A stretch of DNA of 64,000 nucleotides from Elusimicrobium sp. An273 (GCF_002159705.1 NZ_NFJD01000004.1:62001-126000); one strand, 5' to 3'. Positions 6,590 to 15,929 are shown, numbered from the stretch's first letter. A program made the numbers and translations. Notes: generated by a model not told the origin, from the sequence alone.

Positions 6590-8245
6590 ATGCGCAAAAT
6601 AGCCGCCTTCCTGCATAAACGCTTTTCTATTTCTTCCGGCCATCTGATTACATTGCTTTCTTTCTACTTTTTACTGCTTCTAAACATCAGTTTCTGGCGT
6701 TTTATTTTTGTCCACGCCGAACCGGCCGGCCTGACGGGATATTTGTTTATGGCGTCTATTCCGCTGCTTATTTTTACGCTGCTGTATCTGACGTTTAGTT
6801 TGCTTACGCTTCCTTATGTAGGCAAACCGCTTCTTATCCTGATTCTGCTTATTTCGGCCGGCGTAAATTATCTGTCGTACCAGTTCGGCGTATTTATAGA
6901 CGCCGATATGGTGCGCAACACTTTTGAAACCAACCCCGGCGAAGTAAAAGACCTGATCACCCTGCGCTCGCTGTTATGGTTTTTTGTGCTGGGGGTGATT
7001 CCGTCCGTTCTGTTGTGGAAAACAAAAATTACGTTTTCCCCTTTTTGGAAAGAACTGCTTACCCGTTTAAAACGCTGCGGCTTGGTGCTTTTGTGTTTAA
7101 TTCTGTTTACGCCGTTTGTATACAAGCAATACGCTTCATTCGGGCGCAACAACAACCAAGTGCGCCGTCTGGTCATTCCGTTAAATTACATTTATGCCAC
7201 TTTCCGCTATTTTCAAATTGAACACCAAAACAAACGCCCCTTTACCAAACTGGATGAAGCAGCGGAACACGTGCCTTATCCCGACGAAGAAAAAACGGTA
7301 TTTATCTTGATTTTAGGGGAAACCGCCCGCGCGCAGAACTTTTCTTTAAACGGATACGTCCGCGAAACCACCCCCCTGCTTAAAAAGCAGGATATCGTCA
7401 ATTTCCGCCACGTACAGTCGGCCGGCACCGCTACGGCGTTTTCCGTCCCGGCCATATTTTCGTTCACGCCGCGCAGCCGCTTTAGCCCCACCGATGCCAA
7501 ATATACCGAGAATTTGCTTGATCTGTTGCAGCAAACCGGATATGAAATTTTGTGGAAGGAAAACGACAACGGCTGCAAAGGCGTCTGCCAGCGGGTACCC
7601 AACGTGGAAATGGACGTAAAAGACAAACGTTTCTGCGACGGTACCTACTGCCACGACGAAATCCTGTTGGAAGGGCTGGAAGATTATTTAGCCAACTTCC
7701 AAGGCAATAATTTGTTCATCGTGCTTCACACCATTGGCAGCCACGGGCCGACCTACTTCCGCCGCTACCCGGAACAATTCAAAAAATTCACCCCCACCTG
7801 CGACACGGAAGAAATTCAAACCTGCACCCAGGAACAAATCGTAAACACTTACGACAACACCATCTTGTATACGGACTATATTGTTTCTTCCGTCATTGAC
7901 ATCTTAAAGAAATTCCCCGCCTACGAAAGCGGGCTGCTATACGTGTCCGACCATGGGGAATCCCTGGGGGAAAACGGCGTTTATCTGCACGGTATTCCTT
8001 ATGCCATTGCCCCCAAAGAGCAGACTTCCGTGCCCATGGTGCTGTGGATGAGCGAGGTCATGAAGAAATCCGACCATTTGGATTACGAATGCTTAAAAAA
8101 GAAAGCGCAAACGGGCCAGTTTTCGCATGATAATCTGTCCCACTCCATTTTGTCTCTGATGGAAGTGGACAGCCGGGTGTACGATCCGAAAATGGACTTT
8201 TTTGATGAATGCCGCTTAGATCCGCTCCCGCGCAAAGCCAACTGA
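6590..8245 (+). CDS. eptA: Lipid A phosphoethanolamine transferase
   Basis: A 551-residue EptA-family enzyme that moves phosphoethanolamine from phosphatidylethanolamine to lipid A on the periplasmic side of the inner membrane. About five N-terminal helices (residues 18-178) precede a sulfatase-fold domain. Metal and catalytic residues of the family are visible: E244 (LGETAR), nucleophile T280 (SAGTATAFS), H385 (GSHGP), D454-H455 (SDHGES) and H467 (YLHG). Paired cysteines (329/333, 349/354, 404/412) fit the usual disulfides. The family also includes the MCR enzymes; nothing here suggests recent transfer. Presence implies the cell makes lipid A. Monocistronic, between terminators. Confidence 0.93.
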   Translation: MRKIAAFLHKRFSISSGHLITLLSFYFLLLLNISFWRFIFVHAEPAGLTGYLFMASIPLLIFTLLYLTFSLLTLPYVGKPLLILILLISAGVNYLSYQFGVFIDADMVRNTFETNPGEVKDLITLRSLLWFFVLGVIPSVLLWKTKITFSPFWKELLTRLKRCGLVLLCLILFTPFVYKQYASFGRNNNQVRRLVIPLNYIYATFRYFQIEHQNKRPFTKLDEAAEHVPYPDEEKTVFILILGETARAQNFSLNGYVRETTPLLKKQDIVNFRHVQSAGTATAFSVPAIFSFTPRSRFSPTDAKYTENLLDLLQQTGYEILWKENDNGCKGVCQRVPNVEMDVKDKRFCDGTYCHDEILLEGLEDYLANFQGNNLFIVLHTIGSHGPTYFRRYPEQFKKFTPTCDTEEIQTCTQEQIVNTYDNTILYTDYIVSSVIDILKKFPAYESGLLYVSDHGESLGENGVYLHGIPYAIAPKEQTSVPMVLWMSEVMKKSDHLDYECLKKKAQTGQFSHDNLSHSILSLMEVDSRVYDPKMDFFDECRLDPLPRKAN

Positions 8246-8254
8246 CGTTTTCTT

Positions 8255-8281
8255 CGGCCGCCGGCAACCGGCGGCCGTTTT
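8255..8281 (+). terminator. Terminator after eptA
   Basis: A 10-bp all-GC stem (cggccgccgg / ccggcggccg), 3-nt loop, then TTTT. Confidence 0.88.
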
Positions 8282-8355
8282 GCATATAACCTTTTCTTAG
8301 GCTTGCTTAATGGAGCCAAATTGATCAAAATAGGAAAAAACAAACAGGGGGCAAT

Positions 8356-9441
8356 ATGGAACGAATTATTTTTTCACCGATGAAATACGTACAAGGGCCG
8401 GGGGCGTGGCAGCGGCTGGCGGAGTTTGCCGCCGGGCTCGGCGCAACCGGCGCCTATGCCGTGGCGGGGCCGCACGTGCTAAAGCATAATTGGGAACCGA
8501 TTGAAAAAAGCTTTCAGGCCCGACACTTGCCGCTGACGGCCCATGCGTTTGCGGGCGAGTGTTCCATGACGGAAATTAAACGCATCGTAAACGAAATTCA
8601 CGAAAAAAACTGCGGCGTGGTCATCGGCATTGGCGGAGGCAAAGCGTTAGACACCGCCAAAGCCGCGGCTTTTTATGCCAAACTGCCGGTTATTATTGCA
8701 CCGTCCCTGGCCTCCACGGACGCACCGTGCAGCGCCCTCTCCGTCATCTATACCGAAGAAGGCGCGTTTGAAAGTTACCTCATTTTGCGCAACAACCCGG
8801 ATGTAGTGCTGGTGGACACGTCCGTCATCGCCCAAGCTCCGGTGCGGATGTTGGTAGCCGGAATGGGCGACGCGCTGGCTACTTATTACGAGGCCCGCGC
8901 CTGCTTTGCTTCGGGCAAGAAAACAACCGCCGGCGGCAAATCTTCGCTCTCGGCGCTCGCCATTGCCCGCGCCTGCCGCGACAGCCTGTTTAAAAACGGC
9001 CTGCGCGCCAAACTGGCGGCAGAAGCCAAAACCGTTTCCGCCGCGTTGGACGATATTGTGGAAACCAATACTTATATGAGCGGCGTAGGCTTTGAAAGCG
9101 GCGGCCTGGCGGCGGCGCACGCCATTCACAACGGGCTGACCGTCCTGCCGCAGACGCATCCGTTTATGCACGGCGAGAAAGTGGCTTTTGGCCTGTTGGT
9201 GCAGCTGGCCTTGGAAAACGCCCCGCAAGTGGAATTTAACGAAGTGCTTTCGTTCTGCCGCCGGGTCGGCCTGCCCACCAATTTGGCGGCCTTGGGGCTG
9301 GAAAACGTGTCCGACGACGAACTTCAACAAGTGGCCGCCGCCAGCTGCGCCGAAGGCGAAACCATGCACAATATGCCTTTTGCCGTTACGCCGCAGGCGG
9401 TGTTTGCGGCCCTTAAAATAGCCGATAAGTTAGGCGCCTGA
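8356..9441 (+). CDS. gldA: Glycerol dehydrogenase
   Basis: A 361-residue iron/zinc-type alcohol dehydrogenase of the GldA group, NAD-dependent oxidation of glycerol to dihydroxyacetone or the reverse in fermentation. The NAD-binding GIGGGKALDTAK lies at about residues 91-102, and STDAPCSALSVIY (120-132) is a GldA signature. Metal ligands are D172 (GMGDALATY) and the histidines in AAAHAIHNGL (about 253-262) and THPFMHGEKV (about 268-277). Shine-Dalgarno caggggg. Monocistronic between two terminators. Confidence 0.9.
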   Translation: MERIIFSPMKYVQGPGAWQRLAEFAAGLGATGAYAVAGPHVLKHNWEPIEKSFQARHLPLTAHAFAGECSMTEIKRIVNEIHEKNCGVVIGIGGGKALDTAKAAAFYAKLPVIIAPSLASTDAPCSALSVIYTEEGAFESYLILRNNPDVVLVDTSVIAQAPVRMLVAGMGDALATYYEARACFASGKKTTAGGKSSLSALAIARACRDSLFKNGLRAKLAAEAKTVSAALDDIVETNTYMSGVGFESGGLAAAHAIHNGLTVLPQTHPFMHGEKVAFGLLVQLALENAPQVEFNEVLSFCRRVGLPTNLAALGLENVSDDELQQVAAASCAEGETMHNMPFAVTPQAVFAALKIADKLGA

Positions 9442-9464
9442 CGGCCCGCTGTTCTGTGTTTTGC

Positions 9465-9497
9465 CCGCCCCGGGTTTCCCCCCGGGGCGGCTGTTTT
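9465..9497 (+). terminator. Terminator after gldA
   Basis: Stem ccgccccggg / cccggggcgg with a 6-nt loop and a T-run. Confidence 0.88.
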
Positions 9498-9511
9498 TCC
9501 CCCTCTTAAAT

Positions 9512-9520
9512 TGGTAAAAT
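9512..9520 (+). promoter_or_regulatory. Extended -10 promoter of valS
   Basis: TGGTAAAAT, 60 nt before the valS start; the leader carries the hairpin at 9530-9550. Confidence 0.6.
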
Positions 9521-9529
9521 GTAAATAAG

Positions 9530-9550
9530 CGCGTAACGTCACATTACGCG
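9530..9550 (+). promoter_or_regulatory. Stem-loop in the valS 5' leader
   Basis: A 7-bp stem (CGCGTAA / TTACGCG) with loop CGTCACA lies at or near the predicted transcript start. It could stabilise the mRNA 5' end or be regulatory. It is far too small for a T-box. Confidence 0.45.
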
Positions 9551-9580
9551 AAGAAACCAAGCAAAGAGGACTTACGAATT

Positions 9581-12295
9581 ATGTTACCCAAAGCGTACGA
9601 ACCGCAGGAAGTAGAACAAAAACTAGCAGACAAATGGCAAAAAGCCAAATTATTTGCCGCCCATGTAGACCCCGCCAAAAAACCTTTTGTAATCGTCATT
9701 CCGCCGCCCAACATTACGGGTGCGCTGCACATGGGGCACGCCTCCACCAATACTTTGCAGGACGTGCTGATCCGCGCCCATCGGATGTTTGGCGAAAACG
9801 CCTACTGGGTGCCCGGCACCGACCACGGCGGTATCGCTACGCAAAACGTAATTGAAAAGAAACTCGCTAAAGAAGAACACAAATCCCGCCACGACTTGGG
9901 GCGCGAAGCCTTTGTCCAAACCGTATGGGACTGGTACAACGAATGCGGAAACGCCATTTTCAACCAGTTCCGCAAAATGGGCTGGAGTTTGGATCTGTCC
10001 GACATCCGCTTTACCATGGACGAAAAACGCGCCAAAGCCGTATACGAATGCTTCCGCCAATGGTGGGATAAAAAATACATCTACCGCGGCAAACGCCTGA
10101 TCAACTGGTGCGTACGCTGTTCCACCGCGTTGTCCGACATTGAAGTGGAACACGAACAGCACGCCGGCAAATTGTGGTACCTGCGCTATAAAGGCGAAGA
10201 CGGCTCGGACGGCATCGTCATTGCCACCACCCGCCCCGAAACCATTTACGCCGACGCCGCCATCGCCGTCAACCCCAAAGACGAACGCTACAAAAATATG
10301 GTGGGCAAGAAAGTCATCATCCCGCTGGCCAACCGCGCCATCCCGATTATTGCCGACGAGGCCGTAGAACTGGGCTTCGGCACGGGCGCTTTAAAAATCA
10401 CCCCGGCGCACGACGCAACCGACTACGAAGTCGGCCAGCGCCACAACCTGCCCATTATGACGGTGATCAACGACAAAGGCAAGATGATTAACTGCCCCGA
10501 AAAATACCTGGGCATGGACCGCGAACTCTGCCGCAAGGAAACCGTCAAAGATTTAGACGCCGCCGGCCTCTTGGTAAAAGAAGAAAAATACAACAACGCC
10601 GTTTCCACCTGCTACCGCTGCCACAGCGCCATTGAACCGTTTATGAGCGAGCAATGGTTCGTCAAAATGGACAAGCTGGCCCAGCCCGCCATTGAGGCCG
10701 CCGAATCCGGCGCCTTGCAGTTTCACCCGGCCAACTGGAAAAACCCCTTCTTAAACTGGCTGAAAAACATTCAGGACTGGTGCATCTCCCGCCAGATTTG
10801 GTGGGGGCACCGCATTCCGGTGTGGTACTGCCGCCACTGCAGCGAAAAAGGCCTTACCTTTGCGACCGATCAGCAAGGGCGCGAACAATTAACCAAAGTA
10901 TCGTTTGAAGACGGCGCCCAGCCGATCGTTTCTTACGAAAAACCCGAAAAATGCCCCGTTTGCGGCGGGCACGACTTGGTGCAAGACCCCGACGTGCTGG
11001 ACACGTGGTTCTCTTCCGCACTGTGGCCGATTTCCGTATTCGGCTGGCCGGAAAAAACGCCGGAAATGGATTACTTTTACCCCACCAGCGTCATGGTAAC
11101 CGGGTATGAAATCCTGTACCTGTGGGTTGCCCGTATGGTAATGACCGGGCTGGACTTTACAGGCAAACTGCCGTTTAAAGACGTGTATTTAAACGGCATC
11201 GTGCGCGACAAACACGGGCAGAAAATGTCCAAATCCAAAGGAAACGTCATTGACCCGTTGGATATGACCGCCAAATACGGCACGGACGCCGTGCGCTTTT
11301 CGCTTTTGATGCAGGCCGTCCCCAGCAAAGACATCCCGTATTCCGAAGACAGCATCACCGGCGCGCGCAACTTCTGCAACAAGCTCTATAACGCTTCGCG
11401 CTTTATCTTGATGAATATGGAAGGCATCCAAGGCCCGCTGGCTATGCCCAAAGAAGTAACCGAACTGGCGGACAAATGGATTTTAGACCGCTTTGCCCAC
11501 GCCATTAAAACCGCCCGTGAAGGCATTGAAAAATACAACCTCGCGCTGACGGCAAACACCTTGTACCACTTCCTGTGGGGCGATTTCTGCGACTGGTACG
11601 TGGAGCTGGCCAAACAACGCTTCCAAACCCAAGAAAAAGAAAAAGTAATGGCGCTGTGCGTAAACATCCTCTACAACACCTTAAAAGCACTGCACCCGTT
11701 AATTCCGTATATCACCGAAGAAATTGCCTCTTCGCTGCGCCCGTATGTGGCGGCCGAAGGCGGGGAATTCCTGCTGCAGCAAGCCTACCCGGAATTTGAC
11801 CCGGCCCTGTGCGATAAAGAAGCCGTACGCAAAATGGAAATTATCCAAGGCGTTACGCGCGAAATCCGCACCATCCGCGCTCAGTTTAACGTGCCGCCCG
11901 CTTTGAAGATCAGCGCCGTTTTAACGGCCAAGGACGAAGCGGATTTGGCCGTCGTAAAAGAATACGAAGGCTACATTAAACTCATGGCCAAAGTACAAAA
12001 ACTGGATATCGGCGTAAATTTGGCAAAGCCCAAACAAACCGCCACCGCCGTGTTTGAAAACATCGCCATCTATGTCCCGCTGACGGGCCTGATTGACTTT
12101 GAAAAAGAAAAGAAACGCCTGGAAAAGGACTTAGCCGCCGCCAAGGCCAACATCGCTTCGCGCGAAGCGCGCCTGGCGCAGGAAAACTTTATCAAACACG
12201 CGCCCAAAGAACAAATTGAAAAGACGAAGAACGAACTGGCCGCCGCCAAAGTGGCGCTGGCGCAGGTAACGGCTTCGCTGGAGGATTTGGCCTGA
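9581..12295 (+). CDS. valS: Valyl-tRNA synthetase
   Basis: A 904-residue class I synthetase charging tRNA-Val. The HIGH motif is HMGH (50-53), after PPPNITG. An inserted editing domain follows. The KMSKS motif is present around residues 548-552, then the anticodon-binding domain. The C-terminal coiled coil (about 840-904) is typical of ValRS. Length and motif order are standard. Shine-Dalgarno agagga sits before ATG 9581. The stop overlaps the following pepT ATG by one base (TGATG). Confidence 0.98.
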   Translation: MLPKAYEPQEVEQKLADKWQKAKLFAAHVDPAKKPFVIVIPPPNITGALHMGHASTNTLQDVLIRAHRMFGENAYWVPGTDHGGIATQNVIEKKLAKEEHKSRHDLGREAFVQTVWDWYNECGNAIFNQFRKMGWSLDLSDIRFTMDEKRAKAVYECFRQWWDKKYIYRGKRLINWCVRCSTALSDIEVEHEQHAGKLWYLRYKGEDGSDGIVIATTRPETIYADAAIAVNPKDERYKNMVGKKVIIPLANRAIPIIADEAVELGFGTGALKITPAHDATDYEVGQRHNLPIMTVINDKGKMINCPEKYLGMDRELCRKETVKDLDAAGLLVKEEKYNNAVSTCYRCHSAIEPFMSEQWFVKMDKLAQPAIEAAESGALQFHPANWKNPFLNWLKNIQDWCISRQIWWGHRIPVWYCRHCSEKGLTFATDQQGREQLTKVSFEDGAQPIVSYEKPEKCPVCGGHDLVQDPDVLDTWFSSALWPISVFGWPEKTPEMDYFYPTSVMVTGYEILYLWVARMVMTGLDFTGKLPFKDVYLNGIVRDKHGQKMSKSKGNVIDPLDMTAKYGTDAVRFSLLMQAVPSKDIPYSEDSITGARNFCNKLYNASRFILMNMEGIQGPLAMPKEVTELADKWILDRFAHAIKTAREGIEKYNLALTANTLYHFLWGDFCDWYVELAKQRFQTQEKEKVMALCVNILYNTLKALHPLIPYITEEIASSLRPYVAAEGGEFLLQQAYPEFDPALCDKEAVRKMEIIQGVTREIRTIRAQFNVPPALKISAVLTAKDEADLAVVKEYEGYIKLMAKVQKLDIGVNLAKPKQTATAVFENIAIYVPLTGLIDFEKEKKRLEKDLAAAKANIASREARLAQENFIKHAPKEQIEKTKNELAAAKVALAQVTASLEDLA

Positions 12296-13650
12296 TGAAC
12301 AAATACGTGAAAACCGCACTACTGGCCGCCGTCTGCTTCCTGCCGCTGGCGGCCGCCGCACAGGAAATGGATTGGAAGTCCGTTACCCGCTATAATAAAG
12401 CCGAAGCCAAAAAACAACTGACCGAACGCTTTACCAAATACGTAACGTTTGACACCCAATCCAGCGACCAAACGGACAAAGTGCCCAGCACCGAAGGGCA
12501 AACGAAATTCGCCAAAACGCTGGTCAAAGAACTTAAGAAAAACGGCGCCAAAAACGTAAAAATGGACAAAAACGGCATCGTGACGGCCGACATTCCGGCC
12601 AATTCCGACCGCAACGCCCCGACCGTCGCTTTCTTGGCGCATATGGACACGGCGCTGGAAGTTTCCGGCAAAGACGTCATCCCGCAGGTACACGCCAACT
12701 ACCAAGGGGGCGACATCGTCATCAACGCCCCGCGCAAGCTGGTGCTAAACGCAGCCAATTCTCCCCAGCTCGCCCGTGCCCGCGGGCACGATATCGTTAC
12801 CGCGTCGGGCGGTACGCTCTTGGGCGCGGACGACAAAACCGGCATTGCCGTTATCATGACTATGGTGCAATACCTGTATGACCATCCCCAAATGCAGCAC
12901 GGCCCCCTTAAAATTGCTTTCACGCCCGACGAGGAAACCGGCGCCGGCGTGGCCCGCTTTGACGTGGCTTCCTTCGGGGCGGACTATGCCTATACGCTAG
13001 ACGGCATGGATACGGGCGCCCTTACGAACGAAACCTTCAACGCCAAAGCGTTTACCGCCGTGTTTGAAGGCATGCGCTCCGTACACCCCGGCGAAGCGAT
13101 GAATTCCGCGTTTTCCGACAATGTGCTGATGGCTTCCGACTTTCACACCCTGCTTCCCCGCCACCGCCGCCCCGAAACCACTTCGGGCCGCCGCGGGTTT
13201 ATCTTGGTGGACTCCATTACCACCCAAGGCGATAAAACCGAAGTAAAAGGAATTATCCGCGCCTTTACGGACGAAGAAATGCAGGACTTGGTAAACGAAG
13301 TAACCCGCGCGTTTAATACCGTCAAGGGAATGAACTACAAGGGCAAAGGATTCTCGCTTACCTTTACCGACCAATATAAAAACATGAAACAGGCCCTGCC
13401 CGAACAAGTGGTTTCGCTGGCGCAGCTGGCCATGCAAAACGAAGATATTACCCCCGTATTAACCGCCGCCCGCGGCGGGACGGACGGCTCCGCCCTGTCG
13501 TTTATGGGACTGCCGACGCCGGATCTTTTTGCCGGGCAATTCAACGTCCACAGCGAATACGAATACGCCGATGTGGATGTGATGGAAGCCTCCCTGCGCA
13601 CGGTGCTGCGGCTCATCTCGCTGTGGCATATGCAGCAGCCCGCCCAATAA
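12295..13650 (+). CDS. pepT: PepT-type tripeptidase with signal peptide
   Basis: A 451-residue M20B peptidase resembling PepT, which removes the N-terminal residue of tripeptides. Zinc and catalytic motifs are intact: AHMDTA (H116, D118), GADDKTG (D179/D180), PDEETGAG (E213, E214), TLDGMD (D236) and NVHSEYEY near residue 416. Unlike classical cytosolic PepT it begins with a signal peptide (about 1-22, ending AAAAQ), so it should act in the periplasm. It is translationally coupled to valS, an unusual pairing. A paralogue lies just downstream at 13828. Confidence 0.88.
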   Translation: MNKYVKTALLAAVCFLPLAAAAQEMDWKSVTRYNKAEAKKQLTERFTKYVTFDTQSSDQTDKVPSTEGQTKFAKTLVKELKKNGAKNVKMDKNGIVTADIPANSDRNAPTVAFLAHMDTALEVSGKDVIPQVHANYQGGDIVINAPRKLVLNAANSPQLARARGHDIVTASGGTLLGADDKTGIAVIMTMVQYLYDHPQMQHGPLKIAFTPDEETGAGVARFDVASFGADYAYTLDGMDTGALTNETFNAKAFTAVFEGMRSVHPGEAMNSAFSDNVLMASDFHTLLPRHRRPETTSGRRGFILVDSITTQGDKTEVKGIIRAFTDEEMQDLVNEVTRAFNTVKGMNYKGKGFSLTFTDQYKNMKQALPEQVVSLAQLAMQNEDITPVLTAARGGTDGSALSFMGLPTPDLFAGQFNVHSEYEYADVDVMEASLRTVLRLISLWHMQQPAQ

Positions 13651-13669
13651 AACCCGCTGTTTTGATTGC

Positions 13670-13698
13670 CCGCCCCGCCTCAAACGGGGCGGTTTTTT
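13670..13698 (+). terminator. Terminator after pepT
   Basis: Stem ccgccccg / cggggcgg, 7-nt loop, T6 tail. Confidence 0.9.
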
Positions 13699-13704
13699 AT
13701 GCCC

Positions 13705-13734
13705 AAAAAAGACCTAAACCCGCCTAGGTCTTTT
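13705..13734. terminator. Second hairpin after pepT
   Basis: A perfect 10-bp stem (aaaagaccta / taggtctttt) with an 8-nt loop, 7 nt after the first terminator. It may be a tandem terminator or a leader element of the next gene, whose ATG is 94 nt away. Confidence 0.5.
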
Positions 13735-13827
13735 GGCCCTTGCGGTTTTTAGCGCCAGATTAATACAATGAGAAAGAAGAGATTGCGTGACGTGTTTTGC
13801 AACTATTTTTGAACCAAGGAGAACAAC

Positions 13828-15150
13828 ATGAAAAAACTTTTGGCATGGCCTCTTGTTGCGGCGTTGTTTTTAAGCGGCGCAACGGCATTTGCCCAAGGCA
13901 TGATTGCCGACAAATACCGCGCCGAGATGTTGCCGCGTTTTGTGTCTTATGTGCAAATTGACAGCATGAGCGACAACCGGGCGGAATGGATGACCCCCGG
14001 CCAAGAAAAAATGGCCCAGTTTCTGTACGACGAAATCAAGGCGTTTGGGTTTCCGACTTACTTTTCCAAGGACAAATACATCTATGTAAACATCCCGTCC
14101 AACCTCAAAACCCGCAAAGCCCCCAAATTGGGTCTCAGCGCCCACTACGACACCACGCCGGACATCATCGGCAACGGCGTCAAACCGCAGGTAATCAAAA
14201 ATTACGACGGCAATCCGATCGTGCTGAAAAACAACCACGTCATCAATTTTAAAAGCGATCCCTACCTGAAGAACATGATTGGCAAAACCATCGTTACTTC
14301 CGACGGCACCACCAACCTGGGTGCCGATGACAAAGCCGGCCTTACCATTATTGTAACGTTGTTGCAAACCCTGGCGGAAAACCCCAAAATGCCGCACGGC
14401 CCGATTGATATCGTGCTGACGCCGAACGAAGACGTAGGACGCAGCGCCGAACGCTTGGAGCTGGAATACTATCATCCGGACTATGCGTACGATTTTGACG
14501 GCGGCGTGAACGGCGAAGTCGTAATTGCCAACTTCTCAGCCGACCGCGTGGTGGTTACGGCCCAAGGCGTAAACGGGCACCAATCGTATGCGGCCGACAA
14601 CGGCTACCTCAATTCCGTTAAACCCATCGCAGATTTAATTGCGGTCGCGGTCCCAACCAAATTCCTGCCCAACCACAGCCGCGGGGATCAAGGATATTTG
14701 GAACCGCATCATATTGAATACGATCCCGTCAAAAACACCCATATGGTAGATTGCCGCCTGCGCTATTTTGACCCGGAAGAAGGCAAACGCTATTTGCAAG
14801 GCATTCAGCACACGGCCGATAGCCTGCAGCAAGTGTTGGGCACCAAAATTACCGTTGAAATCACCAAGCAATACGAAAACGTGGCCTATGGCGTGAAACC
14901 GGAAGCGTTGGGCTTGTTGACGGCTGCCATGAAAGAAGCCGGAGTAACCCCCAAAACGCAAAAAGAACGCGCGGGCACCACTTCTGCCATGATTATGGCC
15001 AAACACGGTTTTGGCGGATACACGGTATTTACCGGGCAGAACAATCCGCACGCGTTTACCGAATGGCTGAGTGAAGAAGATATGTTTAAAGCTTATAAAG
15101 TAGCTTTAAACCTGGTAAAACAAGTAGCCCAGATGAACGCGACCAAATAA
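13828..15150 (+). CDS. PepT-like exported peptidase, divergent paralogue
   Basis: A 440-residue M20B peptidase with a signal peptide (about 1-22, ATAFAQ). Motifs: AHYDTTPD (H106, D108), GADDKAG (D167/D168), PNEDVGRS (E201, D202), FDGG and NPHAFTEW (His near residue 412). The metal-binding Glu of the DEE motif is Asp here (NED), which can still bind metal but is atypical. Overall similarity to the upstream pepT suggests duplication and divergence; together they may trim peptides in the periplasm. Good Shine-Dalgarno (aaggag). rdgB follows 3 nt after the stop. Confidence 0.85.
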   Translation: MKKLLAWPLVAALFLSGATAFAQGMIADKYRAEMLPRFVSYVQIDSMSDNRAEWMTPGQEKMAQFLYDEIKAFGFPTYFSKDKYIYVNIPSNLKTRKAPKLGLSAHYDTTPDIIGNGVKPQVIKNYDGNPIVLKNNHVINFKSDPYLKNMIGKTIVTSDGTTNLGADDKAGLTIIVTLLQTLAENPKMPHGPIDIVLTPNEDVGRSAERLELEYYHPDYAYDFDGGVNGEVVIANFSADRVVVTAQGVNGHQSYAADNGYLNSVKPIADLIAVAVPTKFLPNHSRGDQGYLEPHHIEYDPVKNTHMVDCRLRYFDPEEGKRYLQGIQHTADSLQQVLGTKITVEITKQYENVAYGVKPEALGLLTAAMKEAGVTPKTQKERAGTTSAMIMAKHGFGGYTVFTGQNNPHAFTEWLSEEDMFKAYKVALNLVKQVAQMNATK

Positions 15151-15153
15151 CGT

Positions 15154-15768
15154 ATGAAAATTTTAATTGCTACGGGCAATCCGCATAAATTTAAAGAGCT
15201 CATTCATATTTTGCCCGCCAAATTAAAAAACGGGACGCCGATAGAATATGTAAGCCTGGCTGATTTTAAAGGGCTTACGCTTCCGCCGGAAACCGGAAAC
15301 ACGCTGGAAGACAACGCGGAAACAAAAGCCGTTTATGCCGCGCGCGAGAGCGGTCTGCCGGCGGTGTCGGACGATACCGGCCTAGAAGTAAAATTTTTAC
15401 ATGGCGCCCCGGGCGTCCATACGGCCCGTTACGCCGGCGAACACGCCGACGCGGACGACAACAACCGCAAGCTTTTAGCCGCCTTGGAAGGGCAGTTATT
15501 GCCCGCCCGGGCGGCCAGTTTTCGCACGGTAGCCTGTTTGGCTACCCCGCAAGGGCGCGTGCAGCTGTTTGACGGCACGCTCGACGGCTTTATCGGCTTT
15601 GGATACAAGGGCGAAAACGGATTCGGTTATGATCCTATTTTTCTGGTGGGATCCTCCCAAAAAACACTGGCTGAATTGACGGAACGTGAAAAAAATCAAA
15701 TCAGCCACCGAGCCAAGGCATTTAAAAAGCTGGCGGATCATTTAGTCCTTCTTAAAAACAGAAAATAA
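15154..15768 (+). CDS. rdgB: XTP/dITP pyrophosphatase
   Basis: A 204-residue HAM1/RdgB house-cleaning enzyme that hydrolyses non-canonical purine nucleoside triphosphates (ITP, dITP, XTP). Signature segments are ATGNPHKFKEL (6-16), VSDDTGLEV (72-80), GENGFGYDPIF (about 152-162) and ISHRAKAF (about 181-188). The start is 3 nt after the preceding stop, with no clear Shine-Dalgarno, so translation probably depends on re-initiation. Confidence 0.96.
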   Translation: MKILIATGNPHKFKELIHILPAKLKNGTPIEYVSLADFKGLTLPPETGNTLEDNAETKAVYAARESGLPAVSDDTGLEVKFLHGAPGVHTARYAGEHADADDNNRKLLAALEGQLLPARAASFRTVACLATPQGRVQLFDGTLDGFIGFGYKGENGFGYDPIFLVGSSQKTLAELTEREKNQISHRAKAFKKLADHLVLLKNRK

Positions 15769-15770
15769 TA

Positions 15771-15798
15771 AAACCCCCGGTCAAAACCGGGGGTTTTT
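15771..15798 (+). terminator. Terminator after rdgB
   Basis: Stem aaacccccggt / accgggggttt, 4-nt loop, T-run. Confidence 0.92.
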
Positions 15799-15810
15799 AA
15801 CATCGGCACT

Positions 15811-15870
15811 CTTTGCTAAAGGCAGGCCCTAGAAAAAACTAATTCACTTGCCGAAAGCGGCCTTGCCTGC
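15811..15870. other. Structured spacer between two terminators
   Basis: No gene is visible between the rdgB terminator and the next one. The spacer contains complementary blocks AGGC-A-GGCC (15820-15828) and GGCC-TT-GCCT (15859-15868), so RNA from it could fold. On the plus strand it would end at the hairpin 15880-15909. Small RNA or plain spacer cannot be told apart here. Confidence 0.3.
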
Positions 15871-15879
15871 AAACAATTA

Positions 15880-15911
15880 AAAACCTCCGACAGATTTATC
15901 GGAGGTTTTTT
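15880..15911. terminator. Bidirectional terminator beside pilD
   Basis: An 11-bp stem (aaaacctccga / tcggaggtttt) with an 8-nt loop and T-runs in both directions; it ends the minus-strand pilD transcript. Confidence 0.88.
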
Positions 15912-15929
15912 GGAGATATTTCCATACAC

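Noticed and set aside
9498-9580. T-box or other riboswitch ahead of valS
   Set aside because: The leader after the predicted start is only about 55 nt, with one 7-bp hairpin; no specifier loop, T-box sequence or antiterminator is present.
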